Below, one piece after another: positions 52,386 to 62,374 of a DNA stretch of 64,000 nt. The DNA comes from Bog-756 sp963831535 (GTDB lineage: Bacteria > Actinomycetota > Acidimicrobiia > Acidimicrobiales > RAAP-2): contig CAWHQP010000002.1 of the NCBI GenBank assembly GCA_963831535.1, forward strand, positions 310,001-374,000, in the 5' to 3' direction. The position numbers and the translations under genes are program-made. Within the stretch, counting starts at the first letter, position 1. The number at the start of each line of letters is the position of its first letter. The notes under the pieces were generated by a model. It had not been told where the DNA came from and did no database searches. It saw nothing but the letters and a program-made list of their open reading frames with translations.

Positions 52386-53333
52386 TCAGCCGGATCGCCG
52401 CCGGGCCACATCGAAGCAGGCGACGGCCCCGGCCGTGGCGACATTGAGCGAGGAGAGCGAACCGTGCTGGGGGATGGCGGCCAGCGCGTCGCAGCGTTTC
52501 CGGGTCAGCGTGGACAGTCCGGCTCCTTCTGAGCCCAGAACCAGGGCCACCGGTTGGTCGCCCAACGGGAGTTGGTCGAGCGATTGGGTGGCCTCCCCCA
52601 CCAGACCCACCGACCACACCCCCAGCTGGGTGAGCTTCTGGAGGGCGGCTGGCACCCCGCCCACCAGGGCCATGGGGAGGTACTCGATGGCCCCGGCCGC
52701 CACCTTGGCCACCGTCGGCGAGAGGTGGGCCGATCGGTGCCGGGGCAGTACCACACCGGTCACCCCGGCGCACTCGGCGCTACGGAGCAGTGACCCGACA
52801 TTGTGGGGATCGGTGATGCCGTCCAGGACCACGAGGAACGGCACGCGGCCCCGGCGGGTGGGCTGGCACAGCGCCTCGAGCGGCGTCTCCTCCACGGGCC
52901 GGGCCAGCGCCACCACTCCCTGGGCGGCATCGGTGCGGGCCACCGAGTCGATCCGGCGGCGGGACACGTACTCGATGCGCACCCGGCGGGCGGCGGCCAG
53001 GGCTTCGATCTCGTCGAGGATGGGGGCGGCGTCCATGCCCTCGGCCAGGAGCAGGGATGTCACCGCCCGGCGGTTGGCCCTGAGCAGTTCCCGGACGGCC
53101 TGACGGCCCTCCACCTGGTCTCCTCCCAGTCCGGCCGGGGCCGATGCCCCCCGGACCCGCGCGTCGGGGGTCGTTCGGCCACCGCCCCGGGTCGTCCCGC
53201 GACGCGGCGGTGCACCCTTGTGGACGCCGCCCCGCGAGCCGGACCCCCGAGACGAGCCCGCCGTCGACCGACCCCGGCCCGAGCCACCCCGCGCCGGCTT
53301 CCCCCGTCCCCCGGTGTTCTTCGGCGGGGTCAC
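52386..53333 (-). CDS. rlmB: 23S rRNA 2'-O-methyltransferase RlmB (SpoU/TrmH family)
   Basis: RlmB methylates G2251 of 23S rRNA. The 315-residue protein has a long basic/glycine-rich N-terminal extension of about 70 residues and an L30e-like substrate-binding domain (about 72-150). The SPOUT domain carries the knot motifs FLVVLDGITDPHNVGSLLRSAECAG, LVLGSEGAGLS and SLSSLNVATAGAVACFDVARR. GTG at 53333 overlaps the ispF stop by four bases. The order rlmB-ispF-ispD-carD is familiar in actinobacteria, although cysS is missing here between ispF and rlmB. Confidence 0.92.
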   Translation of the reverse strand: MTPPKNTGGRGKPARGGSGRGRSTAGSSRGSGSRGGVHKGAPPRRGTTRGGGRTTPDARVRGASAPAGLGGDQVEGRQAVRELLRANRRAVTSLLLAEGMDAAPILDEIEALAAARRVRIEYVSRRRIDSVARTDAAQGVVALARPVEETPLEALCQPTRRGRVPFLVVLDGITDPHNVGSLLRSAECAGVTGVVLPRHRSAHLSPTVAKVAAGAIEYLPMALVGGVPAALQKLTQLGVWSVGLVGEATQSLDQLPLGDQPVALVLGSEGAGLSTLTRKRCDALAAIPQHGSLSSLNVATAGAVACFDVARRRSG

Positions 53334-53878
53334 GGCGTACCTCGGGTCCCTTCGCCCGAGCGGGCCCGGAGCAGGACGACCGCGGTGCAGGCGATGCCCT
53401 CGGTCCGGCCCAGGGCCCCGAGCCCCTCGGCCCGGGTGGCCTTGACGTTGACCGGTGCCCCGAGCACCGCGCCCACCCGTTCCGCCATCAGTGCCGTGAA
53501 TGGCGCCAGCTTCGGCTGCTCGGCCACCACTGTGCAGTCGGCGTTGACCGGCATCCAGCCGGCGGCTCCGGCCAACGCCACCATCCCGGCCAGGATGGCC
53601 ATGCTGTCAGCCCCGCGCCATCGGGGATCGGTGTCGGGTGCATGGCGACCGAGGTCGCCGAGTCCGGCGGCACCGAGTACGGCATCGGCGACGGCGTGGG
53701 CCACGGCGTCGGCGTCGCTGTGCCCCTCGAGTCCCCTCGCCCCGTCGCCGGTGACGGTGACCCCGCCCAGGATCAACGGCCGACCGGTCCGGTCGGCGAA
53801 CCGGTGGAAGTCGATTCCCTGGCCGATCCGGAACGTCGGCGGGGAGGCGGATCCGGTTCCCCCGTGTCCCTCACTCAC
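53330..53878 (-). CDS. ispF: 2-C-methyl-D-erythritol 2,4-cyclodiphosphate synthase IspF
   Basis: IspF closes the cyclodiphosphate ring in the non-mevalonate isoprenoid pathway. The 182-residue protein has the zinc-site motif GIDFHRF, ILGGV, GHSDADAVAHAVADAVLGAAGLGDLG and the C-terminal NVKATRAEGLGALGRTEGIACTAVVLL. GTG 53878 overlaps the ispD stop by four bases (GTGA). A long frame open to 54460 on the same strand is not coding, because it lies over ispD. The final residues are basic/glycine-rich. Confidence 0.93.
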   Translation of the reverse strand: MSEGHGGTGSASPPTFRIGQGIDFHRFADRTGRPLILGGVTVTGDGARGLEGHSDADAVAHAVADAVLGAAGLGDLGRHAPDTDPRWRGADSMAILAGMVALAGAAGWMPVNADCTVVAEQPKLAPFTALMAERVGAVLGAPVNVKATRAEGLGALGRTEGIACTAVVLLRARSGEGTRGTP

Positions 53879-54537
53879 CGCAGCACCTCCACCATCAGCG
53901 CCTCGGCCAGACCGAGATCCTCGTGGCGGGTGATCTTCAGGTTCCGCGGGTCGCCGGGAACCGTACGGACGGCCACGCCCAGCCGCTCCACCAGGCCGGC
54001 GTCGTCGGTGGACTGGCCGCCCTCCCGGTGGGCCTCCCGCAGGACGGTCGCCGAGAAGGCCTGGGGCGTCTGCACGGTCACCAGGCCGTCCCGGTCCACC
54101 GTGGACAGGACCACGTCGTCCGCGATGCGCTTGAGGGTGTCCGAGACGGGCAGCACAGGGATGGCGCACAGGGCCCCGCCGGCCAGCACCGCCTCCACCA
54201 CGGCGGTGAACAGCGACGGGGCCGCCAGTGGTCGGGCGGCGTCGTGGACGACGATGACATCGGCGTCGTCGGGTACGACACCGAGACCGGCCCGCACCGA
54301 GTCGGCGCGGGACGCGCCACCGATCACCAGGCGATCCGCACCCCAGCGTGCAGGGCCACCTGGCCCGTCTCCGCCGGTCGCATTCGCGTCGGCACCGGCC
54401 CCCTCGGGGACCACGAGGACGACCCCGTCGGCCGCCGAGCGGGCCGCCTCCACCGACCACGCCGCCATCGGTCTCCCGGCCAGGTGGAGAAACTGCTTGG
54501 GACCTCCGAAACGGCGACCCGATCCGCCTGCCACCAC
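53875..54537 (-). CDS. ispD: 2-C-methyl-D-erythritol 4-phosphate cytidylyltransferase IspD
   Basis: IspD makes CDP-methylerythritol. The 220-residue reading has GGSGRRFGGPKQFLHLAGRPM, the RADSVRAGL motif, IVVHDAARPLAA and VQTPQAFSATVLREAH, all family hallmarks. The first canonical start, GTG 54537, deletes the first beta-strand. An upstream CTG at 54567 would restore SRTGSVWAIVVAGG and overlap the carD stop by four bases (CTGA), as the other junctions in this unit do with GTGA. Either CTG is used, or a base is wrong. The length from CTG would be 230. Confidence 0.9.
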   Translation of the reverse strand: MVAGGSGRRFGGPKQFLHLAGRPMAAWSVEAARSAADGVVLVVPEGAGADANATGGDGPGGPARWGADRLVIGGASRADSVRAGLGVVPDDADVIVVHDAARPLAAPSLFTAVVEAVLAGGALCAIPVLPVSDTLKRIADDVVLSTVDRDGLVTVQTPQAFSATVLREAHREGGQSTDDAGLVERLGVAVRTVPGDPRNLKITRHEDLGLAEALMVEVLR

Positions 54538-54563
54538 GATGGCCCAGACGGACCCCGTTCGGC

Positions 54564-55043
54564 TCAGGGCAGCGCCTCGTTCAGCCGAACCTCGGCGGTC
54601 TCCTCATCGACGCCCAGGGCAAAGGTCAGCTCCGACACCAGAATCTGGCGGGCCCGCTGCAACATGCGCTTCTCGCCGGCGGAAAGTCCCTTGTCCTTGT
54701 CGCGGATGGACAGGTTCCGCACCACTTCGGCCACCTGGTAGATGTCGCCGGAACGCAGCTTCTCGGAGTGGTTCTTGTACCGGCGCGACCAGTTGGTCGG
54801 CATCCGCGCCTCCTTCTTGCGGAGGACGGCGAAGACCTCTTCCACCTCTTCGTCGTTGATAACCTCCCGCAGACCGACGCCCTCGGTGTTGTCGGCCGGG
54901 ACCATGAGGGTCAGGTCGCCGTAGGCCAGCCGGAGCACCAGGTACTCCTGTTTCTTGCCGAACGCCTCTTTGGTCTCTCGTCGTTCGACCACCGCCGCGC
55001 CATGGTGCGGATAGACGACCTTGTCACCGATGTCGAACACCAT
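54564..55043 (-). CDS. carD: CarD-family RNA polymerase-binding transcription factor
   Basis: CarD binds the RNA polymerase beta subunit and stabilises open promoter complexes, chiefly at rRNA promoters. The 159-residue protein has the Tudor-like RNAP interaction domain (VFDIGDKVVYPHHGAAVVERRETKE, about 2-60) and a helical DNA-binding domain (RMPTNWSRRYKNHSEKLRSGDIYQVAEVVRNL, about 82-120, with W in TNWSRR). ATG 55043 follows an AGGAGG site. The frame open far upstream is not coding. Its gene order next to ispD is as in mycobacteria and relatives. Confidence 0.96.
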   Translation of the reverse strand: MVFDIGDKVVYPHHGAAVVERRETKEAFGKKQEYLVLRLAYGDLTLMVPADNTEGVGLREVINDEEVEEVFAVLRKKEARMPTNWSRRYKNHSEKLRSGDIYQVAEVVRNLSIRDKDKGLSAGEKRMLQRARQILVSELTFALGVDEETAEVRLNEALP

Positions 55044-55177
55044 TCCTCCTGGCGTTGCGTGCTGATCCCGGGCTGGTGAGCTCGATCGGGACCGCGTAGG
55101 GAGCACGCCATGGTACACGGTGCCGGCACCCGGCCCGACCGGGGCCCCGCCACCAGGGTGCGGACGGGGCCCGGCCC

Positions 55178-56332
55178 CTACTGGTAGCGCTCGAAGATGC
55201 TGGCTTCGGCCAGGCGAGCCAGCCCGTTCTTGACCGAGTGGGCCCGGGCCTCCCCTACCCCCTCCACCTGCTCGAGGTCGACCAGCGACGCCCGCATGAT
55301 CTGCTGGAGGTTGACGAACCGGTCCACGATCCGCTCGATGATGGTGTCGGAGAACCGGGGCAGCCGGTAGAGCAACCGGTACCCCCGCGGCTCCACACCG
55401 GACTCGGAATCGTGGAACGAGCCCGGGAGGCCGAGGATCTGGGCCACCCTTTGGGAGTCCTGCAGCTGGTCCGCCGGCAGCTGGCTCAGCTGCTCGACCA
55501 CCCGGTCGACAACGGCCAGGCGGTCGCGTCCTTTGACCGGTGGGAGGCGCAGGTAGTCCCGCACCACCAGGTGCAGGGTCGGGGCCACGCCGTCCACCAG
55601 TTCGGCCGACTGCAGGCCGACCAGTCGCCCGTCGTCGCCCAGCTCGACCAGGTAGCCCTCCACCTCCTCGGCGATGCGGAGCAGCATCTCCGCCGCCTGG
55701 ACCACACCGACCACATCGCCCACCGATACGGTGTCTTCTACCTCCAGGGTCGACAGTGCCGACAGTGCCACGTCGAACCGGCTGCGGAAGTGCTGCATGG
55801 TGGCCAGGGCCTGGTCGGTGCGGTCGTGCAACCACCCGGTCGGCTGGACGGTGTGCTTGAGGTCGTTGCGGTAGACGGCGATCACCGACATGGCGGCCGA
55901 AACCGACAGCACGGGAACGTCGATGGACCTGGCCACCCGTTCGGCCGTCCGGTGCCGGGTACCCGTCTCCGTCGTGGGGATGGTGGCCTTGGGCATGAGG
56001 TGGACGTTGGCCCGAGCGATACGGGAGGCGTCCGGGGCGAGGATGATGGCCCCGTCCATCTTGGCCAGTTCCGAGAGGCGTTGGGGACTGAACTCGGCGT
56101 CGAGGAGGAAACCACCCGAGCAGATGGAGAGCACACCCGGTCCGTCCCCCACCACGACGAGGGCCCCACGTTTGGCCCGCAGGATGCGATCGAGCCCGTC
56201 CCGCAACGGACGGCCTGGAGCGGCCATGGCCAGAGCGTCACTGAGTGGCGAGCTCTGGCGGGCGGTCACAGACGAATCGGTACCCGGACCCGCCCGGGGT
56301 CGGCCCCGGATCCGGAGCCTGCGCTCAGACAT
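55178..56332 (-). CDS. disA: DNA integrity scanning protein / diadenylate cyclase DisA
   Basis: DisA makes cyclic di-AMP and senses branched DNA. The 384-residue protein has an N-terminal DAC domain with DGA at residues 93-95 and the GTRHRTAER motif at 124-132, the two active-site elements. A helical spine (about 165-320) and a C-terminal HhH DNA-binding domain (DLEQVEGVGEARAHSVKNGLARLAEASI) follow. The first 35 residues are weakly conserved, so the start may be slightly downstream. Its 5' end overlaps the radA stop by eight bases; radA-disA linkage is known in many Gram-positive bacteria. Confidence 0.95.
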   Translation of the reverse strand: MSERRLRIRGRPRAGPGTDSSVTARQSSPLSDALAMAAPGRPLRDGLDRILRAKRGALVVVGDGPGVLSICSGGFLLDAEFSPQRLSELAKMDGAIILAPDASRIARANVHLMPKATIPTTETGTRHRTAERVARSIDVPVLSVSAAMSVIAVYRNDLKHTVQPTGWLHDRTDQALATMQHFRSRFDVALSALSTLEVEDTVSVGDVVGVVQAAEMLLRIAEEVEGYLVELGDDGRLVGLQSAELVDGVAPTLHLVVRDYLRLPPVKGRDRLAVVDRVVEQLSQLPADQLQDSQRVAQILGLPGSFHDSESGVEPRGYRLLYRLPRFSDTIIERIVDRFVNLQQIMRASLVDLEQVEGVGEARAHSVKNGLARLAEASIFERYQ

Positions 56333-57712
56333 TCTCCTCGGTGGCCAACCACAGGACGGCCTGAGCCACGCTGTCCACCCGGATCAGCTCGACCCCGGGT
56401 GGGCCGTACGGCGCCGACGTGGGCACCGCCACGCGCTCGAAACCGAGGCGGGCGCACTCCTCCAGCCGGCGGGGCAGGTTGGTGACCTGGCGGACCTCGC
56501 CGGCCAGACCCACTTCGCCCACCGCGGCCAGGTTGGCCGGCAGGGCCACCCCGGTGGCCGCCGAGGCCACGGCCAGCGCCACGGCCAGGTCGGCGGCCGG
56601 GCTCGGTCACCTTGATCCCCCCGGCCACCGAGGCGAAGACGTCCATCCCCATGACGGCCAGGCCGGCGTAGCGGTTCAGCACGGCCAGCATCATGCCCAG
56701 GCGACCGTTGTCGAGGCCCACGACCGTCCGCTTGGGTTGGGCCTGCCCCTGGTGGGTCACCAGGGCCTGGAGCTCCACCACCAGGGTGCGGCGGCCCTGG
56801 ATGGCCGGGAGGACCACGCCGCCGGGCACGCCGACCAGACGGTCTCCGAGGAGGAGCCGGCCCGGGTCGTCGACCGGCTTGAGGCCCTGGTCACCCATTT
56901 CGAACAGCCCCAGCTCACCGGTGGGACCGAACCGGTGCTTCACCGCCTGGAGGAGACGGATGGCGTGGTGCCGATCACCCTCGAAGCTCAACACGGTGTC
57001 CACCATGTGCTCGAGGGCCCGAGGGCCGGCCAGCGAGCCGTCCTTGGTCACGTGACCGACGAGCACGGTGGCCACCCCTCGGGTCTTGGCCAGGCTCACC
57101 AGCTGGTCGGCGCACTCGCGTACCTGGGTGACGCTGCCGGGTACCCCGGTGGTCCGCCGCTCGCCGGGCTGGGTGGGCCCGATCGACACGGCCTGGATGG
57201 AGTCCACCACCACCAGATCGGGCTGCGCCTCGGTCACGCCGGCGATCACGGCACCCACGTCGGTGACCGGGAGGATGAGCAGCCCCGGGGGGATGGGGCC
57301 CAGCCGCTCGGCCCGCAGGCGGACCTGGTGGGCCGACTCCTCCGCCGAGACGAGCAGGACCCGGTGCACCGGCCGCGGCCCGGGCCGCCAGCACCTGCAG
57401 GAGCAGAGTGGACTTGCCGATGCCGGGCTCGCCGCCGAGCAGGGTGACCGACCCGGGCACCAGCCCGCCCGAGAGCACCCGGTCGAACTCCTCCACCCCG
57501 GTGGGGATAACGGCGGCCTCGGACACGTCCACCGCGGACAACTGGAGCGGCATCGTCTCGAGGCCCAGGGCGTCGACCGCCTGGACCAGGGAACCGAGCT
57601 GGGCCTCCTCCACCAGGGTGTTCCACTCCCCGCAAGTCGGGCACCTCCCCGCCCACCGGGCGGTCGTCGACCCGCAGTCCATGCAGCGGTGGCGCTTCGC
57701 GGTCTTGGCCAT
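56325..57712 (-). CDS. radA: DNA repair protein RadA (two frameshifts)
   Basis: RadA is a RecA-like branch-migration ATPase in homologous recombination. Pieces in three frames join in order. The N-terminus has a zinc finger (CMDCG and CPTCGEW) and Walker A GGEPGIGKST. From about 57369 the frame shifts to HRVLLVSAEESAHQVRLRAERLG, LVVVDSIQA, VTKDGSLAGPRALEHMVD and VKHRFGPTGELG (the KNRFG motif with H in place of N). From about 56600 the frame shifts again to ADLAVALAVASAA-type Lon-like sequence and the end at 56325. Each shift is a one-base change in a G/C run. The reconstructed length is about 460, as expected. Confidence 0.88.
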
Positions 57713-57789
57713 GTGACCGATGGTAGGGACTGGGTGTGTCAGTTGGGGTGACGGTCAGCGGCGCCACCGGTACCCGCGTCCGCGGCCCA

Positions 57790-58131
57790 CTACGGCCGGT
57801 CCCCTCGCAGGGTCACCCGCTGAGTGAGCCGGTGCTGGTCCCCAGAATCGAACACCACGAAGCGCACGGCGGCCCGGTTGTCCCAGATGCCCAGGTCACC
57901 GGGCTTCCAGCGATAACGCACCACGTACTTCTGCTGCACCATGTGGTCGTAGAGGATCTCGAGGAGGCCGTCCCTCTCCCGGCGGTTCAGCCCCACGAGG
58001 TGGGAGGTCTACTCGAGATTCGCGAAGAGGCAGCGCTTGCCACTCTCGGGATGGGTCCGGACCACCAATTGCTTCACCGGTGTGAACGCGGCCATCCGCT
58101 CCCCATCCCACTCGGTGAACCGGCCGCCCGG
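57790..58131 (-). pseudogene. Decayed TauD/TfdA-type dioxygenase fragment
   Basis: Reading from about 58131 down to 57790 in one frame gives the C-terminal third of a TauD-family Fe(II)/2-oxoglutarate dioxygenase: FTPVKQLVVRTHPESGKRCLF, then an in-frame TAG at 58009-58011 where the family has tyrosine (ANLE-stop-TSHLVGL), then DHMVQQKYVVRYRWKPGDLGIWDNRA. The distal iron-ligand histidine, expected in the NRATxH motif, is replaced (NRAAVRF). With the 5' two-thirds missing as well, this is a true pseudogene, not a sequencing slip. It lies between radA and clpC on the same strand. Confidence 0.8.
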
Positions 58132-58168
58132 AGCTGCTCACCGACGTGGTGGGCCACCCTCGGACGTG

Positions 58169-58200
58169 GAGCCGCCCCACCGTAACCGGCGGGGCGGCTC
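58169..58200 (-). terminator. Terminator hairpin after clpC
   Basis: GAGCCGCCCC (58169-58178) pairs with GGGGCGGCTC (58191-58200). After a mismatch, CCG/CGG extend the stem around a TAAC loop. It begins 22 bases downstream of the clpC stop. No U-run follows. Confidence 0.7.
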
Positions 58201-58222
58201 AGTCAGGTCTCGGCTGATCCGC

Positions 58223-60777
58223 TCAGTCGGCGGAGGCGTCAGCCAGTTCCACCGGCGGCGGGGGCTCGACACCCTCGATGGCGGTGAAGGTCAGCTGCTG
58301 TTCACCGGCCACCAGTGGAGGGGCACCCTTCACGTCATAGGCCGCGGCGGCCTCGGGCGTGATGGTCTCCACATCGACCACGATGGTCTCGCCGACCCGG
58401 AACTCCTTCCACAGGATCCTCTCCGACAGCGGGTCCTCGACCATCTGCTGGATGGCACGGCGCAGCGGCCGGGCCCCCAGCTGGGGGTCGTAGCCCTTAT
58501 CGGCCAGGAGCTGCTTGGCCGGTGGGGTCAGGATAAGGCTCAGGCCCTGGAGCTCCAGCTGGGTGGAGACCCGCTGGATCATGAGGTCCACGATCTCCAC
58601 CACCTCGACCTTGGACAGCTCGTGGAACACCACGACCTCGTCGATGCGGTTGAGGAACTCCGGTCGGAAGTGGGCCTTCAGCGCCTCGTTGACCTTGGTC
58701 TTCATCCGCTCATAGGTCACGGCCTCCGAGGTCTTGGCAAAGCCCACCGACGACTTGCGCAGATCGGCAGTACCGAGATTGGACGTCATGATGAGCACGG
58801 TGTTCTTGAAGTCCACCGAACGACCCTGGGCGTCGGTCAACCGTCCGTCCTCCAGGATCTGGAGCAGTGTGTTGAAGACGTCGGCGTGGGCCTTCTCGAC
58901 CTCGTCGAAGAGCACCACCGAGAAGGGCTTGCGGCGAACCGCTTCGGTCAGCTGGCCACCCTCTTCGTACCCGACATAGCCGGGAGGCGAGCCGACGAGG
59001 CGGCTCACCGTGTGCTTCTCCATGTACTCGGACATGTCCAGCTGGATGAGCGCGTCCTCGTCGTCGAAGAGGAACTCGGCCAGCGTCTTGGCCAGCTCGG
59101 TCTTCCCGACACCGGTCGGCCCGAGGAAGATGAACGAGCCACTCGGGACGCTTGGGGTCCTTCAGACCGGCCCGCGTCCGTCGGATGGAACGGGCCAGGG
59201 CGGCGATGGCCGGCTCCTGCCCGATGACCCGCTTGTGGAGCTCGTCCTCCATGCGCAGGAGCTTGGCCGTCTCCTCCTCGGTGAGGCGGTAGACGGGGAT
59301 CCCCGTCCAGTTGGCCAGCACCTCGGCGATGACTTCCTCGTCGACGACGTCGAAGAGATCCACACCTTCGGCCCGCCACTCGGCCTCCATGGCCTCTTTG
59401 GAGTCAAGCCGCTCCTTCTCCTGCTCGGCGAGCTTCTTGGCCTGGTCGAAAGCCTGCTTCTCCAGCGCGGCCTCCTTGTCGGCCCGGAGCCGGGTGATGT
59501 CCTCTTCCAACTTCTTGTAGGCCGGAGGCGTGGTCATCCGGCGGATGCGCAGGCGGCTGCCGGCCTCATCGATGAGGTCGATGGCCTTGTCCGGGAGGTA
59601 CCGGTCGGCCAGGTACCGGTCGGCCAGGTTGGCTGCGGCCACCAGAGCCTGATCGGTGATGGTCACGGCATGATGCGACTCGTACCGGTCGCGGAGCCCC
59701 TTCAGGATCTCGATGGTCAGCGCCACGTTGGGCTGCTCGACCTTGATCGGCTGGAAACGCCGCTCGAGGGCCGCGTCCTTCTCCAGGTGCTTGCGGTACT
59801 CGTCGATGGTGGTGGCACCGATGGTCTGCAGTTCGCCCCGGGCCAGCATGGGTTTCAGGATGGAGGCGGCGTCGATGGCACCTTCGGCAGCTCCGGCACC
59901 CACCAACGTGTGCAGCTCGTCGATGAACAGCACGATGTCGCCGCGGGTTCGGATCTCCTTCAGGACCTTCTTCAGCCGCTCCTCGAAGTCGCCCCGGTAC
60001 CGGCTGCCGGCCACCAGTGCCCCGAGGTCGAGGGTGTAGAGCTGCTTGCCGGTGAGCGTCTCGGGGACGTCGTCGGCCACGATCCGCTGGGCCAGCCCCT
60101 CGACGATGGCGGTCTTGCCCACGCCGGGCTCCCCGATGAGCACCGGGTTGTTCTTGGTCCGGCGGGACAGGACCTGCATGACCCGCTCGATCTCTTTCTC
60201 ACGACCGATCACCGGGTCCAGCTTGTGGTCCCGGGCCAGTGCGGTAAGGTTGCGGCCGAACTGGTCCAGCACCGGTGAGCCGGTCGGGGCATCTGAGGAC
60301 TGCGAGCCCGGTGCGCCGGCGCCCACCGACTCCTTGCCCTGGTAGCCCGAGAGCAACTGGATGACCTGCTGGCGGACCCGGGGGAGATCGGCCCCCAGGC
60401 TCACGAGAACCTGGGCGGCCACGCCCTCGCCCTCGCGGACGAGACCGAGCAGCATGTGCTCGGTGCCGATGTAGCTGTGGCCCAGCTGGAGTGCTTCACG
60501 CAGGGAGAGCTCGAGGACCTTCTTGGCCCTCGGGGTGAAGGGTGGCGAGCCGGTCGGGTGCCGTGCCGGCCAGGCCGATGGTCTCCTCGACCTTCTCGCG
60601 GACGGCCTCCAGCGAGACGCCCAGCGACTCCAGTGCCTTGGCCGCGACGCCCTCGCCCTCGTGGATCAGTCCCAAGAGGATGTGCTCGGTGCCGATGAAG
60701 CTGTGGTTGAGCAGCCGCGCCTCCTCCTGCGCTAGCACAAGAACTCGACGAGCCCGGTCTGTGAATCGTTCGAACAC
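58223..60777 (-). CDS. clpC: ATP-dependent protease ATPase subunit ClpC (two frameshifts)
   Basis: ClpC is a Hsp100 unfoldase that feeds ClpP. The GTG at 60777 starts FERFTDRARRVLVLAQEEARLLNHSFIGTEHILLGL, the first N-domain repeat. Near 60540 the frame shifts to the second repeat (YIGTEHMLLGL-type) and continues through the first AAA domain (GEPGVGKTAIVEGLAQRI), the linker and the start of the second. Near 59150 it shifts again to GPTGVGKT, DMSEYMEKHTVSRLVGSPPGYVGYEEGG and the C-terminus at 58223. Each shift is one base. The corrected length is about 850, normal for ClpC; the gene should be essential or nearly so, which argues for errors. Confidence 0.9.
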
Positions 60778-60907
60778 TCCACCGCCTCCATCCGCGGTCA
60801 GTAACTGAAGCCGAAGTCTACAGGTACCCGTGCCACACACACCCGCACGGGCCCATTTTCCGGCCCTTTTCTCAGCCATCGGCATCCGCGCCTATCGTCT
60901 GTAGGAA

Positions 60908-61889
60908 GTGAACGTCGTCGAACTCCTCGGGCTTCCCGCACTCGAAGAACAGCTCAAACGCCTCGAGCCCCTGCTCGTGGAGTCGGTGGTGACCGGGGAC
61001 GGACTTCCTCGACGAGGTGACCACCCACCTCCTGGCCGCCGGGGGCAAGCGGCTCCGGCCGGTGTTGGCCCTGGCCACCGCCACATCCGGCACCCGGGAC
61101 GGCCACCCGGGAGGACCTGTTGGGGGCGGTGGCCGTGGAGCTGGTCCACCTGGCCTCGCTCTACCACGACGACGTCATGGACGAGGCCACCGTACGGCGC
61201 AACGTCGAGAGCGTCAACGCCCGGTTCGGCAACTTGGTGGCCATCGTGGCCGGCGACTTCCTGCTGGCCCGGTCGGCCGAGATCGCCGCCGGACTGGGCA
61301 CCGAGATCGCCGGGCTCCTGGCCGCCACCCTGGGGGAGCTGTGCCAGGGCCAGGTGGCCGAGGTGCACGCCGCCTTCCAGCCCGGCCGGAGCCGGGACGA
61401 CTACTACCGTGCCATCGCCGGCAAGACGGCGTCGCTCATGGCCACGTCGTGCCGGATCGGCGCCCTCACCGGCGGGCTCCCCCGCACCCAGATCGACGCC
61501 TTCACCGACTTCGGCCGCTCGTTCGGGATGATCTTCCAGGTCCGCGACGACATCCTCGACGTCATCGGCACCGAGGCCGAGCTGGGCAAGCCGGCCGGCC
61601 AGGACCTGGCCGAGGGGATCTACACCCTGCCCGTGCTGCTGGCGCTGGCCGATCCCGAGGCCGGACCGGAACTCCGCACCCTGCTCGGCCAGCCGCTCGG
61701 CACAGCCCGAGCGGGACAAGGCCCGGGCCATCGTGGCCGCATCGGGGGCCATCGCCGACTCGGTGGTGGTGGCCCGGAGATACGCCGACGAGGCCGCGGC
61801 GGCGGCGCGGCTCGGGTCCCTCACCCGAGCTGGCAGCCGGGTTCGCCGGCCTGGCCCACTCCCTGGTGGACGACCTGCCCACCGACTGA
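60908..61889 (+). CDS. Polyprenyl diphosphate synthase (four frameshifts)
   Basis: This trans-prenyltransferase condenses isopentenyl units, probably for menaquinone side chains. The GTG start gives NVVELLGLPALEEQLKRLEPLLVESV. Later frames give THLLAAGGKRLRPVLALATA, LVHLASLYHDDVMDEA (first aspartate-rich motif), ARFGNLVAIVAGDFLLARS, GKTASLMATSCRIGA and MIFQVRDDILDVIG (second motif). The tail GFAGLAHSLVDDLPTD ends at 61889. One-base shifts are needed near 61000, 61100, 61700 and 61820. All parts are conserved, so errors are the simplest reason. It is divergent from clpC. Confidence 0.85.
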
Positions 61890-61908
61890 CCCGGAGCCCC
61901 GGCGCGGC

Positions 61909-61948
61909 CGGAGCGGTCGCCCGACTGACACGTCGACCGACCGCTCCG
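61909..61948. terminator. Hairpin between convergent genes
   Basis: CGGAGCGGTCG (61909-61919) pairs perfectly with CGACCGCTCCG (61938-61948) across an 18-base loop. It lies between the stops of the polyprenyl synthase and the secreted protein gene and may serve both directions. Confidence 0.6.
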
Positions 61949-61987
61949 CTCACACCGCTGCTGACAACGTCAGCGCACACCGTCGGC

Positions 61988-62374
61988 TCAGCTGGTGGCT
62001 CCCGGCGCCGACACGTTGCACTTGGCGTCGATGGCCGCCGTGGCCCGGTCCAGCCGGGCCTTGAAGGCGGGGCTCTCGAGCCGGGTGATCCGCCGCTGGA
62101 GGCGAGCGGCCGTCTTGGTCCGGCCGGCGGCGGCCGCCTTGGCCTGAGCCGCGGTCAGCTTGGGCAGACCGTTGGCGATGTCGCCTTCGGCCTTTTGGAT
62201 CCGGGCCAGCACCTTGGGTGCATTGGCGCAGTTGAACGACTGCACCCTGGCCGGGGTGACGCTCGACGTCCCGGTCGTGGCGGCTCCGGCGATGCCGGCG
62301 GCGCCCACGGAGAGCGCCCCGACGGCTACCACGCCCACGATCAGCTTCTTGGCGGTGGGAATCATGTTCTTCAT
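61988..62374 (-). CDS. Small secreted hypothetical protein
   Basis: This 128-residue protein has a clear Sec signal peptide (KKLIVGVVAVGALSVGAAGIAGA, cleavage near residue 32) and a mature part of about 95 residues rich in alanine, lysine and arginine. One cysteine sits in the N-terminal half (SFNCANAPK) and one near the end (DAKCNVS), probably a disulfide. The middle is a charged helix. I know no function; similar small exported proteins occur in related actinobacteria. An AGGAGGTAGT site precedes the ATG. Confidence 0.75.
   Translation of the reverse strand: MKNMIPTAKKLIVGVVAVGALSVGAAGIAGAATTGTSSVTPARVQSFNCANAPKVLARIQKAEGDIANGLPKLTAAQAKAAAAGRTKTAARLQRRITRLESPAFKARLDRATAAIDAKCNVSAPGATS

Noticed and set aside
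53879..54460. An N-terminal extension of IspF to 376 residues.
   Set aside because: It lies over the ispD gene in another frame; GTG 53878 gives the normal protein.
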